The position numbers and the translations under genes were made by a program. Shown piece after piece: positions 1 to 5,883 of a stretch of 6,379 bases of DNA. How positions within the stretch are numbered: the stretch's first letter is position 1; each line of letters starts with the position of its first letter. The notes beneath the pieces were generated by a model. The model saw nothing but the letters and a program-made list of their open reading frames with translations. It was not told where the DNA came from and did no database searches. The DNA is from Desulfobacterales bacterium (GTDB lineage: Bacteria; Desulfobacterota; Desulfobacteria; Desulfobacterales; UBA2174_A), in contig JALOPD010000217.1 of NCBI GenBank assembly GCA_025454075.1, positions 1 to 6,379 on the forward strand. Reading direction: 5' to 3'.

Positions 1-2
1 AG

Positions 3-53
3 CTCCTGAAAAAGGAGGTCCCGGGCGTCGTATCCGTGCAGGCGGCCCCATAG
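3..53 (+). CDS. C-terminal end of an unidentified upstream gene (partial)
   Basis: Reading from base 3, sixteen sense codons (LLKKEVPGVVSVQAAP) run to a TAG at 51-53, so the gene starts outside the window. Of the other two forward frames, one hits a stop at once and the other runs into the AT-rich palindrome. The pattern 'PGVxSV' followed by a short tail is common at the end of small beta-alpha-beta regulatory or metal-binding domains such as ACT domains, but sixteen residues cannot establish a family. The stop lies 44 bases before the epimerase start and the strand is the same, so co-transcription is possible. No function is assigned. Confidence 0.45.
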   Translation, partial: LLKKEVPGVVSVQAAP

Positions 54-57
54 GGCC

Positions 58-81
58 ATTTCAAATTTGAAATTTCAAATT
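58..81. repeat. AT-rich double palindrome before the epimerase
   Basis: Two overlapping perfect palindromes lie here: ATTTCAAATTTGAAAT at 58-73 and AATTTGAAATTTCAAATT at 64-81. The stretch also reads as a 7-base alternation, TTTCAAA then TTTGAAA then TTTCAAA, at 59-79. It is a sharp AT-rich island in GC-rich DNA, placed between the upstream stop and the epimerase Shine-Dalgarno at 84-92. It could be an operator for a dimeric regulator, a small RNA hairpin in the leader, or a neutral intergenic repeat. The sequence shows the symmetry only; any regulatory role is inference. Confidence 0.6.
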
Positions 82-97
82 GCCGGGGAGGGATTCC

Positions 98-511
98 ATG
101 AAGATTTTGAAAATCGACCATCTGGGCATTGCCGTGAAGAGCATCGACGGCGGCAAGAATTTCTGGACGGATGCACTCGGGCTCCGCCTCGAGGGCACCG
201 AAACCGTGGCGGAGCAGAAAGTGACGACCGCCTTCCTGCCGGTCGGCGAGAGCGAGGTGGAGCTGCTGGAATCCACCGCGCCCGACGGCCCCATCGCCAA
301 GTACCTGGAGAAGAAGGGTGAAGGCATCCAGCACATCGCCTTTCGCGTCGCGAACATCGATGAGGCGCTCGCCGAGCTGAAGGCCAAGGGGATCCAGCTG
401 ATCGACGAAAAGCCCCGCAAAGGCGCGGGCGGCGCCCGGATCGCTTTCATCCACCCCAAGGCGACCAGCGGGGTGCTGGTCGAGCTGTGCGAAAGGGGCG
501 GGCACGGATGA
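98..511 (+). CDS. mce: Methylmalonyl-CoA epimerase
   Basis: This 137-residue cytoplasmic enzyme should interconvert (S)- and (R)-methylmalonyl-CoA, joining the carboxylation step to the mutase. It belongs to the vicinal-oxygen-chelate (glyoxalase/bleomycin-resistance) superfamily, with two beta-alpha-beta-beta-beta modules at about residues 3-65 and 76-132. Visible landmarks are the N-terminal DHLGIAV with metal ligand His8, the EQKV segment at 39-42 (Glu39 is the likely counterpart of a catalytic acid), LPVGESEVELLE around 47-58, GxQHIAFRV with His79, and the C-terminal VLVEL with Glu129. His8, His79 and Glu129 match the family metal site; assigning the fourth ligand within 53-58 is less certain. 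The length is normal for the family. ATG at 98 is chosen because GGGGAGGG at 84-92 precedes it; an in-frame TTG at 80 would overlap that site and the palindrome. The mutase follows after 300 bases. Confidence 0.95.
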   Translation: MKILKIDHLGIAVKSIDGGKNFWTDALGLRLEGTETVAEQKVTTAFLPVGESEVELLESTAPDGPIAKYLEKKGEGIQHIAFRVANIDEALAELKAKGIQLIDEKPRKGAGGARIAFIHPKATSGVLVELCERGGHG

Positions 512-622
512 AGCAAGAAGGTTATTGCTCCGGCACGTAACTATGTCGAACTTCCTCATATCACGCTGCGGCGGGCACCCCGATCCGCCGGACAACGGCG
601 ACAGTTGCACCTGTTTGCTTGC

Positions 623-668
623 CGGTTTAATAAACCGAAAATCGTTAAACCGTCAAACCGGAAAAAAG
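623..668 (+). repeat. Degenerate octamer cluster (xxAAACCG orientation)
   Basis: After the small inverted repeat at 623-637 come units TAAACCG (631-637), AAAATCG (638-644), TTAAACCG (645-652), TCAAACCG (653-660) and a decayed GAAAAAAG (661-668). The period is 7-8 bases and the core is AAACCG. The same core appears in reverse complement in the cluster at 745-792. The function is unknown; this resembles the short-period degenerate intergenic repeats found in many copies in some bacterial genomes. Confidence 0.6.
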
Positions 669-744
669 GATAGGAGAAAATAGGCCAAGCGGAGACCCAC
701 CAGCGGCAGAGTGTAACGGGTATAGGCGTTGCCGTGGATCCACC

Positions 745-792
745 CGGTTTACCCTTTTAACGGTTTTCCTGTTTCACGGTTCAACTTTTCCC
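745..792 (+). repeat. Three 16-bp imperfect direct repeats (octamer based)
   Basis: The units are CGGTTTACCCTTTTAA (745-760), CGGTTTTCCTGTTTCA (761-776) and CGGTTCAACTTTTCCC (777-792). Each begins with CGGTT, and each splits into two pyrimidine-rich octamers. The array ends four bases before the mutase Shine-Dalgarno at 797-804, so it forms the immediate 5' leader. The CGGTTT core is the reverse complement of the AAACCG core in the upstream cluster. A protein-binding array, an RNA structural element or neutral repeat expansion would all fit. Confidence 0.65.
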
Positions 793-811
793 CATCAAGG
801 AGGACGCATTC

Positions 812-2941
812 ATGGCCGAGCATCCCGACACCCCGAAATGGAAAGAGCTCGCTTCCAAGGAGCTGCGCGGCAAACCCGTGGAGTCGCTGAACTGGAAGAC
901 CCCCGAAGGCATCGTGGTCAAGCCGCTCTACACGGCCGAGGACCTCGAGGCGCTCGAGCATCTGAACAGCCTGCCGGGAATGCCGCCGTTTGTGCGCGGC
1001 CCGCGGGCCACCATGTACTCGCACCGGCCGTGGACCATCCGCCAGTACGCCGGTTTCTCCACGGCCAAGGACTCCAACGCCTTTTACCGCCGCAACCTGG
1101 CGGCCGGGCAGATGGGGCTGTCGGTGGCCTTCGATCTGGCCACCCACCGCGGCTACGACTCCGATCACCCCCGGGTGTCGGGCGATGTCGGCAAGGCCGG
1201 GGTTGCGGTGGACAGCGTCGAGGACATGAAAATTCTCTTCGACCAGATCCCGCTCGACAAGATGTCGGTGTCCATGACCATGAACGGCGCTGTGCTGCCG
1301 ATCCTCGCGGGCTACATCGTGGCGGCCGAGGAGCAGGGGGTGGGCCAAGACCAGCTCACCGGCACCATTCAGAACGACATCCTCAAGGAGTATCTCACCC
1401 GCAACACCTACATCTACCCGCCCGAGCCCTCCATGCGGATCGTCTCGGACATCATCGCCTACTGCTCCAAGAACATGCCCAAGTTCAACACCATCAGCAT
1501 CAGCGGCTACCACATGATGGAAGCCGGGGCGAGCTCGGTGCTGCAGTGCGCCTTCACGCTGGCCGACGGGCTGGAGTACGTGCAGGCCGCGCTCAAGGCG
1601 GGGCTCGGCATCGACCGGTTCGCGCCGCGGCTCTCCTTTTTCTTCGGCATCGGCATGAACTTCTTCATGGACATCGCCATGCTGCGGGCCGCCCGCTTCC
1701 TGTGGCACCAGCTCATGAGCCGGTTCAACCCCAAGGACCCGCAGTCCTCGATGCTGCGCACCCACTGCCAGACGTCCGGCTGGAGCCTCACGGCCCAGGA
1801 CCCTTACAACAACATCATCCGCACGACGCTGGAATGCCTCTCGGCGGTGCTGGGCGGCACCCAGTCCCTGCACACCAACTCCTTCGACGAGGCGGTCGGT
1901 CTGCCCACGGACCTCTCGGCGCGCGTCGCCCGCAACACCCAGCTCATCGTGCAGGAGGAGTCCCAGGTCTGCCGCGTCATCGACCCGCTGGCCGGCTCCT
2001 ACTACGTGGAGGCGCTGACCGGCGGCATCATACGGGAGTCCTGGAAAATCATCGAGGAGGTGGAAGCGCTGGGCGGAATGGCCAAGGCCATCGAGACCGG
2101 CATGCCCAAGCTGCGCATCGAGGAGGCGGCCGCCCGGCGCCAGGCGCGCATCGACCAGGGCCTCGACGTCATCGTCGGCGTGAACAAGTACCAGATCCAG
2201 GAGGACGCCGGGCTGGACGTCCTGGAGGTGTCGGCGAGCGTGCGCGACGAGCAGGTCGCGCGGCTGAAGGCGATCAAGGCGGCGCGCGACAACGCGGCCG
2301 TGCAAAAGGCGCTGGCGGCCCTTGCGAAGGGCGCCGAAAGCGGCGCGAACCTGCTCGAACTCGCCATCCCCGCCGTCCGGCTGCGGGCGACGGTGGGGGA
2401 GGTGTCCGACGCCCTGGAGAAGCCCTTCGGGCGCTTTGTGGCCACCACCCGCTGCGTGTCCGGGATCTACTCCTCCGAATACGGGGACAGCGAGATCATC
2501 AAGACCCTCCGCACGCGCACCGACCGGTTCAAAGAGCGCGAGGGTCGCCGGCCGCGGATCCTGGTGGCGAAAATGGGCCAGGACGGCCACGACCGCGGCA
2601 TGAAGGTTATCGCCAGCGGCTTCGCCGATCTGGGGTTCGACGTGGACATCGGCCCGATGTTCCAGACCCCCGCGGAGGCCGCCCGCATGGCGGTCGAAAA
2701 CGACGTGCACGTCGTCGGGGTTTCGACCCTGGCGGCCGGGCACAAGACCCTGGTGCCCGAGCTGGTCCAGGCGCTCAAACAGGAGGGCGGCGCGGACATC
2801 CTGGTGGTGGTGGGCGGCATCATCCCCCCCAAGGACTACGACCTGCTGGTCCAGGCCGGGGCGGCCTGTGTTTTCGGTCCGGGCACGGCCGTGACCGACT
2901 CGGCGAACCAGGTGCTCAACGCGCTGGAAAAAAGGAAGTAA
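812..2941 (+). CDS. scpA: Methylmalonyl-CoA mutase, single-chain, B12-dependent
   Basis: This 709-residue enzyme should rearrange (R)-methylmalonyl-CoA to succinyl-CoA by adenosylcobalamin radical chemistry in the cytoplasm. The N-terminal (beta/alpha)8 catalytic domain spans roughly residues 1-530. It carries [11 protein letters not shown] with Arg72 and Tyr79, the [10 protein letters not shown] region with Arg197, and [12 protein letters not shown] with His234. These line up at a constant offset of 10 with Arg82, Tyr89, Arg207 and His244 of the Propionibacterium enzyme, so the active site looks intact. The C-terminal B12 domain (about 580-709) has the base-off signature Asp591-x-His593-x-x-Gly596, then Ser638-x-Leu640 and Gly668-Gly669. 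Catalytic and B12 domains are on one chain, unlike forms that split the B12 domain onto a separate small subunit. ATG at 812 follows a strong AAGGAGGA at 797-804 and gives the expected '[11 protein letters not shown]' N-terminus. The mutase chaperone gene follows 65 bases downstream. Confidence 0.97.
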   Translation: MAEHPDTPKWKELASKELRGKPVESLNWKTPEGIVVKPLYTAEDLEALEHLNSLPGMPPFVRGPRATMYSHRPWTIRQYAGFSTAKDSNAFYRRNLAAGQMGLSVAFDLATHRGYDSDHPRVSGDVGKAGVAVDSVEDMKILFDQIPLDKMSVSMTMNGAVLPILAGYIVAAEEQGVGQDQLTGTIQNDILKEYLTRNTYIYPPEPSMRIVSDIIAYCSKNMPKFNTISISGYHMMEAGASSVLQCAFTLADGLEYVQAALKAGLGIDRFAPRLSFFFGIGMNFFMDIAMLRAARFLWHQLMSRFNPKDPQSSMLRTHCQTSGWSLTAQDPYNNIIRTTLECLSAVLGGTQSLHTNSFDEAVGLPTDLSARVARNTQLIVQEESQVCRVIDPLAGSYYVEALTGGIIRESWKIIEEVEALGGMAKAIETGMPKLRIEEAAARRQARIDQGLDVIVGVNKYQIQEDAGLDVLEVSASVRDEQVARLKAIKAARDNAAVQKALAALAKGAESGANLLELAIPAVRLRATVGEVSDALEKPFGRFVATTRCVSGIYSSEYGDSEIIKTLRTRTDRFKEREGRRPRILVAKMGQDGHDRGMKVIASGFADLGFDVDIGPMFQTPAEAARMAVENDVHVVGVSTLAAGHKTLVPELVQALKQEGGADILVVVGGIIPPKDYDLLVQAGAACVFGPGTAVTDSANQVLNALEKRK

Positions 2942-2942
2942 A

Positions 2943-2977
2943 GAGCAACGAGGAACGAGTAACGAGTGATGAGCCAG
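2943..2977 (+). repeat. Five-copy degenerate heptamer array between mutase and meaB
   Basis: Five consecutive 7-base units all start with GAG: GAGCAAC, GAGGAAC, GAGTAAC, GAGTGAT and GAGCCAG, from 2943 to 2977. The first three differ at one position only and the last two are more decayed. The array begins two bases after the mutase stop codon and fills about half of the gap to meaB. It is purine-rich, and the second unit contains a Shine-Dalgarno-like GAGGA, though too far from the meaB start to act directly. The function is unknown. Confidence 0.7.
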
Positions 2978-2978
2978 T

Positions 2979-3006
2979 AGAGGGCTGCGCGCGGCGCGCG
3001 TTCGAC
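2979..3006 (+). promoter_or_regulatory. Candidate hairpin-bridged ribosome binding site of meaB
   Basis: The meaB ATG at 3007 has no Shine-Dalgarno at normal distance; the bases just before it are GCGCGTTCGAC. The nearest candidate is AGAGGG at 2979-2984, 22 bases away. Between them CGCGC (2988-2992) can pair with GCGCG (2996-3000) over a GGC loop. Folding these 13 bases out would leave 9 bases between AGAGGG and the ATG, a normal spacing. The pairing and distances are read from the sequence; the ribosome-loading role is inference. Confidence 0.4.
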
Positions 3007-3999
3007 ATGAAGCAACCTGACGCGAAAACCTGCATCGACGGCGTGCTCGCCGGCGACCGGCGGATGCTGGCCAAAGCCATCACGCTGGTCGAAAGCGCGC
3101 TGCCGGCCCACCGGGAGACCGCCCGGAAGATCCTCGGCGCCCTGCTGCCGAAAACCGGCGGGGCGGTGCGCCTGGGGATCACGGGGGTGCCGGGGGTGGG
3201 CAAGAGCACCTTCATCGAGAGCTTCGGGATGATGCTGCTGGAAAAGGGCCATCGGGTGGCCGTGCTCGCCGTCGACCCCAGCAGCGCCCGCAGCGGCGGC
3301 AGCCTCATGGCCGACAAGACCCGCATGGAAAGGCTCTCCGCCGACCGGCGGGCCTTCATCCGGCCTTCGCCGTCGGGCGGCACCCTGGGCGGGGTGGCGC
3401 GCAAGACCCGGGAGACCATGCTGGTGTGCGAGGCGGCGGGCTACGACGTCATCGTCGTCGAGACCGTCGGCGTCGGTCAGTCGGAAACCGCCGTCGCGTC
3501 CATGGTGGACTTTTTCCTGGTGCTCCTGCTGGCGGGGGCCGGCGACGAGCTGCAGGGCCTTAAAAAAGGCATCCTGGAGCTGGCCGATGCGCTCGCCGTC
3601 AACAAGGCCGACGGCGACAACCGGGGCGCGGCCAGGAAGGCGGCCCGGACCTACGAACTGGCCCTGCACCTTCTGCAGCCGTCGTCCCCCCGGTGGAACC
3701 CGCCGGTGCTCACCTGCAGCGCTCTGGAGACGAGCGGCATCGACGAGATCTGGCAGACCGTGCTCAGGCACCGCGATGTGTTTCTGCGGTCCGGCGAGCT
3801 CGAGGAGAAGCGCCGGCAGCAGGCCGTCGCCTGGATGTGGTCGCTCGTCGACGAGGGGCTGAAGGAGCGCTTCGCGCGCCACCCGGACGTCAAGCGGCAC
3901 CTTCCGCACATCCTGCGGGCGGTGGAACGCGGCCGGCTCGCCCCGACGGCCGCCGCCGACACGCTTCTTTTTTCTCTTGACAATCATTTCCAAACATAG
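3007..3999 (+). CDS. meaB: MeaB-family GTPase, methylmalonyl-CoA mutase chaperone
   Basis: This 330-residue G3E-type P-loop GTPase belongs to the MeaB/ArgK/MMAA family. Known members bind methylmalonyl-CoA mutase, gate loading of adenosylcobalamin and protect the enzyme from inactivation. An N-terminal helical part (about 1-50, with AITLVES) precedes the GTPase core. The core has Walker A GVPGVGKS at 60-67, the family motif VDPSSARSGG at 89-98 followed by ADKTRM, Walker B and signature ETVGVGQSE at 152-160, the switch-III-like segment GDELQGLKKG at 179-188, and the base-recognition motif NKAD at 199-202. A C-terminal helical part (about 245-330) normally serves dimerisation. Length is typical and all nucleotide-binding motifs are intact. 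ATG at 3007 is the only sensible start: no ATG, GTG or TTG lies in frame between the mutase stop and it, and it puts the conserved helix near residue 10. Adjacency to the mutase supports the role. The name ArgK in old annotations is misleading. Confidence 0.95.
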   Translation: MKQPDAKTCIDGVLAGDRRMLAKAITLVESALPAHRETARKILGALLPKTGGAVRLGITGVPGVGKSTFIESFGMMLLEKGHRVAVLAVDPSSARSGGSLMADKTRMERLSADRRAFIRPSPSGGTLGGVARKTRETMLVCEAAGYDVIVVETVGVGQSETAVASMVDFFLVLLLAGAGDELQGLKKGILELADALAVNKADGDNRGAARKAARTYELALHLLQPSSPRWNPPVLTCSALETSGIDEIWQTVLRHRDVFLRSGELEEKRRQQAVAWMWSLVDEGLKERFARHPDVKRHLPHILRAVERGRLAPTAAADTLLFSLDNHFQT

Positions 4000-4009
4000 A
4001 AACTATTAA
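3977..4009 (+). promoter_or_regulatory. Weak candidate sigma-70 promoter at the end of meaB
   Basis: A perfect TTGACA lies at 3977-3982, inside the last codons of meaB, in a local AT-rich patch. The best -10-like hexamers are TAGAAA at 3997-4002 (spacing 14) and TATTAA at 4004-4009 (spacing 21), each 4 of 6 matches and both off the preferred 16-18 spacing. It is recorded because it lies directly upstream of the terminator-like hairpin and the carboxyltransferase leader. Chance occurrence is quite possible. Confidence 0.25.
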
Positions 4010-4022
4010 ATCTTTTCAGCCG

Positions 4023-4065
4023 TCCCCGTGGTCGGCAGCGGATACGCCGGCGGGGGATTTTTTTT
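4023..4065 (+). terminator. Rho-independent terminator after meaB
   Basis: The outer arm TCCCC (4023-4027) pairs with GGGGA (4053-4057). An inner stem CGGC (4033-4036) pairs with GCCG (4046-4049) across a 9-base loop. The structure is followed at once by eight T residues (4058-4065), and G/C-rich stem plus U-run is the classic form. It starts 23 bases after the meaB stop, so it should end the mutase-meaB transcript. It also lies upstream of the carboxyltransferase, where it could act as an attenuator if transcription begins just before it. The stem has an internal loop, so its strength is uncertain. Confidence 0.65.
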
Positions 4066-4207
4066 AACAGCGGTTCACCCGCACCAACCAGCGGCAACAC
4101 CTTCAAATGACGTGGCCGGCCATCGGAGGGCCCCCGACGGCGAGAAGTGCCGATTCATGCCGGGGGCGGCCTCGCGGCACAGTCATCCAGGAAAGGAAGA
4201 GGACGTT
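4066..4207 (+). promoter_or_regulatory. Structured 5' leader of the carboxyltransferase gene
   Basis: This 142-base stretch has no gene but several local hairpins: GCGG/CCGC at 4070-4082; an imperfect stem CCATCGG with CCGACGG at 4120-4140 (one mismatch); and a two-level fold with GTGCCG (4147-4152) pairing CGGCAC (4175-4180) around an inner GCCG-GGGG-CGGC at 4159-4170. The purine-rich ribosome site AGGAAAGGAAGAGG follows at 4190-4203, before ATG 4208. Such stems can arise by chance in DNA this rich in G+C. I recognise no known riboswitch class. Confidence 0.35.
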
Positions 4208-5761
4208 ATGGGCATTGTCGATGACAAGATCAAGGACCTCAAGGCCCGCGAAGCCAAATTGCTCAAGATGGGCGGCGACAAGGCCGTGGCCCAGCACAAG
4301 GAAAAGGGCAAGCTCACGGCGCGGGAGCGCCTGAACCTGCTGTTCGACCCCGGCACCTTCCGGGAGCTGGACATGTTCGTCACCCACCGGTGCGTGAACT
4401 TCGGCATGGACCAGGTGGAGATCCCCTCCGACGGCGTCGTCACCGGTCACGGGCAGGTCGACGGGCGCCCGGTGTTCGCCTTTTCCCAGGACTTCACCGC
4501 GCGGGCCGGCAGCCTGGGCGAGATGCACGCCAAGAAAATCTGCAAGGCCATGGACCTGGCGCTCAAGGCCGGGGTGCCGTTCGTGGGCATGAACGACTCC
4601 GGCGGGGCGCGCATCCAGGAAGGGGTCGACGCGCTGTCCGGCTACGGCCAGATCTTCTTCCGCAACTCCGCCTGCTCGGGCGTCATCCCCCAGATCTCGG
4701 CCATCATGGGGCCGACGGCGGGCGGCGCGGTCTACTCCCCGGCCATGACGGACTACATCTTCATGGTCAAGAACACGAGCTACATGTTCATCACCGGCCC
4801 CGAGGTCATCAAGGCCGTCACGGGCGAGGAGATCAGCTTCGAGGCCCTGGGCGGCGCCAAGGCCCACAACGAGAAGAGCGGGGTCGCCCACTTCGCCTGC
4901 GAGAACGATGCGGACTGCATCGCGCAGATCAAGCGGCTGCTCTCCTTTCTGCCCGCGAACAACATGGAGGACCCTCCCGTGGCTGCCAGCGGCGACGACC
5001 CGCGCCGCGTCGCACCGGAGCTGGACGCCATCATCCCCGACAACCCGAACAAGGCCTACGACATGAAGGACGTGATCCGGGCCGTCGTCGACCACGGGGA
5101 CTTCTTCGAGCCGCACCAGTATTTCGCCCAGAACATGATCGTCTGCTTCGCGCGGCTGAACGGCCGCACGATCGGCATCATCGCCAACCAACCCAAGAAC
5201 ATGGCCGGCTGTCTGGACATCAACGCCTCGGACAAGGCGACCCGCTTCATCCGCTTCTGCGACGCCTTCAACATCCCGCTGCTCACCATTGCCGACGTCC
5301 CGGGCTACCTGCCGGGCAGCCACCAGGAGTGGGGCGGCATCATCCGCCACGGGGCGAAGCTCCTGTGGTGCTACTCCGAGGCCACGGTGCCGAAGCTGCT
5401 GCTGGTGACCCGCAAGGACTACGGAGGGTCCTACCTCGCCATGTGCTCCCGGGACCTGGGCGCGGACATGGCCTTCGCCTGGCCCACGGCGGAAATCGCC
5501 GTCATGGGCGCCGAGGGCGCTTCCAACATCATCCACCGCAAGGAGATCACCGACGCGGCCGACCCGGCCGCCAAGCGCAAGGAGAAGATCCAGGAGTACG
5601 AAAGCCTCTTCTCCAACCCCTATGTCGCCGCCAGCCGGGGCTACATCGACGCCGTGATCCTGCCGAGCGAGACCCGGCCGCGGCTGATCGATGCGCTGGA
5701 GGCCATGTGCGCCAAGCGCGAGCTGCGGCCCCCCAAGAAGCACGGGAACATTCCCATGTAG
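4208..5761 (+). CDS. mmdA: Biotin-dependent acyl-CoA carboxyltransferase (12S / PccB / MmdA type)
   Basis: This 517-residue protein of the crotonase-fold carboxyltransferase family moves a carboxyl group between biotin and an acyl-CoA, here most likely propionyl-CoA/methylmalonyl-CoA given its neighbours. The N-terminal domain (about 1-255) opens with a helical segment and has NDSGGARIQEG (Gly132-Gly133) and IMGPTAGGAVYSPAMTD (Gly172-Gly173), whose backbone amides form oxyanion holes. The C-terminal domain (about 275-517) has DVPGYLPG, GGIIRHGAKLLWCYSEATVPK, KDYGGSYLAM (Gly406-Gly407) and GADMAFAWPTAEIAVMG, with Asp420 near the site linked to acyl-chain selection in PccB. Length is normal. 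ATG 4208 is chosen over an in-frame GTG at 4028 because a ribosome site at 4190-4203 precedes it, the family N-terminus begins here, and the longer form would read through the terminator. Propionyl-CoA carboxylase beta, methylmalonyl-CoA decarboxylase alpha and transcarboxylase 12S cannot be told apart from this gene alone; the downstream genes favour the latter two. Confidence 0.93.
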   Translation: MGIVDDKIKDLKAREAKLLKMGGDKAVAQHKEKGKLTARERLNLLFDPGTFRELDMFVTHRCVNFGMDQVEIPSDGVVTGHGQVDGRPVFAFSQDFTARAGSLGEMHAKKICKAMDLALKAGVPFVGMNDSGGARIQEGVDALSGYGQIFFRNSACSGVIPQISAIMGPTAGGAVYSPAMTDYIFMVKNTSYMFITGPEVIKAVTGEEISFEALGGAKAHNEKSGVAHFACENDADCIAQIKRLLSFLPANNMEDPPVAASGDDPRRVAPELDAIIPDNPNKAYDMKDVIRAVVDHGDFFEPHQYFAQNMIVCFARLNGRTIGIIANQPKNMAGCLDINASDKATRFIRFCDAFNIPLLTIADVPGYLPGSHQEWGGIIRHGAKLLWCYSEATVPKLLLVTRKDYGGSYLAMCSRDLGADMAFAWPTAEIAVMGAEGASNIIHRKEITDAADPAAKRKEKIQEYESLFSNPYVAASRGYIDAVILPSETRPRLIDALEAMCAKRELRPPKKHGNIPM

Positions 5762-5789
5762 AAAGCGGGGGAAGGGCCCCCGCTTTCTA
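5759..5789 (+). terminator. Perfect 13-bp stem starting in the carboxyltransferase stop codon
   Basis: TAGAAAGCGGGGG (5759-5771) is exactly complementary to CCCCCGCTTTCTA (5777-5789), with loop AAGGG. The first three bases are the stop codon itself. What follows is AATTTGGG, not a true T-run, so it is a poor intrinsic terminator despite the very stable stem. It may instead cause partial termination or act as a 3' end stabiliser after processing, letting the downstream subunits be expressed at another level. The structure is certain; its role is not. Confidence 0.6.
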
Positions 5790-5883
5790 ATTTGGGCAAG
5801 AGGGCAAAAAAATATACCCTGCTACCTGTGAGGGTTCAGCTCCCGAGCGTGAGACGCGCAGCCGAAAGGATTGTGAGGAACGC

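Larger units (their letters stand above)
512..811 (+). other. 300-bp intergenic region before the mutase, no gene seen
   Basis: No open frame here has both a ribosome site and believable composition. The region holds a 6-bp GC hairpin (569-574 with 585-590, no T-run); a short inverted repeat CGGTTTA-A-TAAACCG at 623-637; octamer-like units at 631-668; a purine-rich stretch at 661-680; a 10-bp palindrome GTGGATCCAC at 734-743; and three 16-bp imperfect direct repeats at 745-792. The mutase Shine-Dalgarno AAGGAGGA sits at 797-804. I see no convincing sigma-70 promoter and no cobalamin riboswitch. The long gap and AT-rich patches suggest a separate promoter or processing site for the mutase, but none can be pinned down by reading. 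Confidence 0.6.

Noticed and set aside
508..540. Ten-codon open frame whose ATG overlaps the epimerase stop (ATGA arrangement).
   Set aside because: Too short to judge, with no conserved content and no downstream gene close enough for coupling.
569..590. GC hairpin after mce as a terminator.
   Set aside because: Only six base pairs with a 10-base loop and no T-run; it is listed only as part of the intergenic description.
605..620. Sigma-54-like element TTGCAC ... TTTGC before the mutase.
   Set aside because: The -24 element lacks the GG doublet (TTGCAC, not TGGCAC) and the distance to the -12 GC is one base short.
605..633. Sigma-70-like pair TTGCAC and TAATAA with 17-base spacing.
   Set aside because: Only 3 of 6 matches in each box; not distinguishable from chance in this AT-rich patch.
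681..705. Possible cobalamin riboswitch fragment before the B12-dependent mutase (AAGCGGAGACCCACC resembles the 3' part of the B12 element).
   Set aside because: The resemblance is short and gapped, and I find neither the conserved B12 box nor the other core segments upstream. B12 riboswitches also usually control transport, synthesis or B12-independent isozymes.
749..2743. 664-codon antisense open frame over the mutase.
   Set aside because: Long antisense frames are expected opposite GC-rich genes. The composition is Arg/His/Gly/Val-rich without motifs, and no ribosome site or independent gene signal is present.
838..3006. Frame 1 is open across the whole mutase gene and continues in frame into meaB, giving a 1053-codon open frame.
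   Set aside because: The mutase frame has intact catalytic and B12 motifs, while the frame-1 translation is Arg/Gly/Pro/His-rich low-complexity sequence typical of the shifted frame in GC-rich genes. MeaB homology begins only at 3007.
4028..4207. 60-residue N-terminal extension of the carboxyltransferase from a GTG at 4028.
   Set aside because: It would begin inside the terminator stem, encodes no family-like sequence, and a good ribosome site directly precedes ATG 4208.
4103..5743. 546-codon antisense open frame over the carboxyltransferase.
   Set aside because: Shadow of the sense gene, with the same compositional bias and no recognisable domain.
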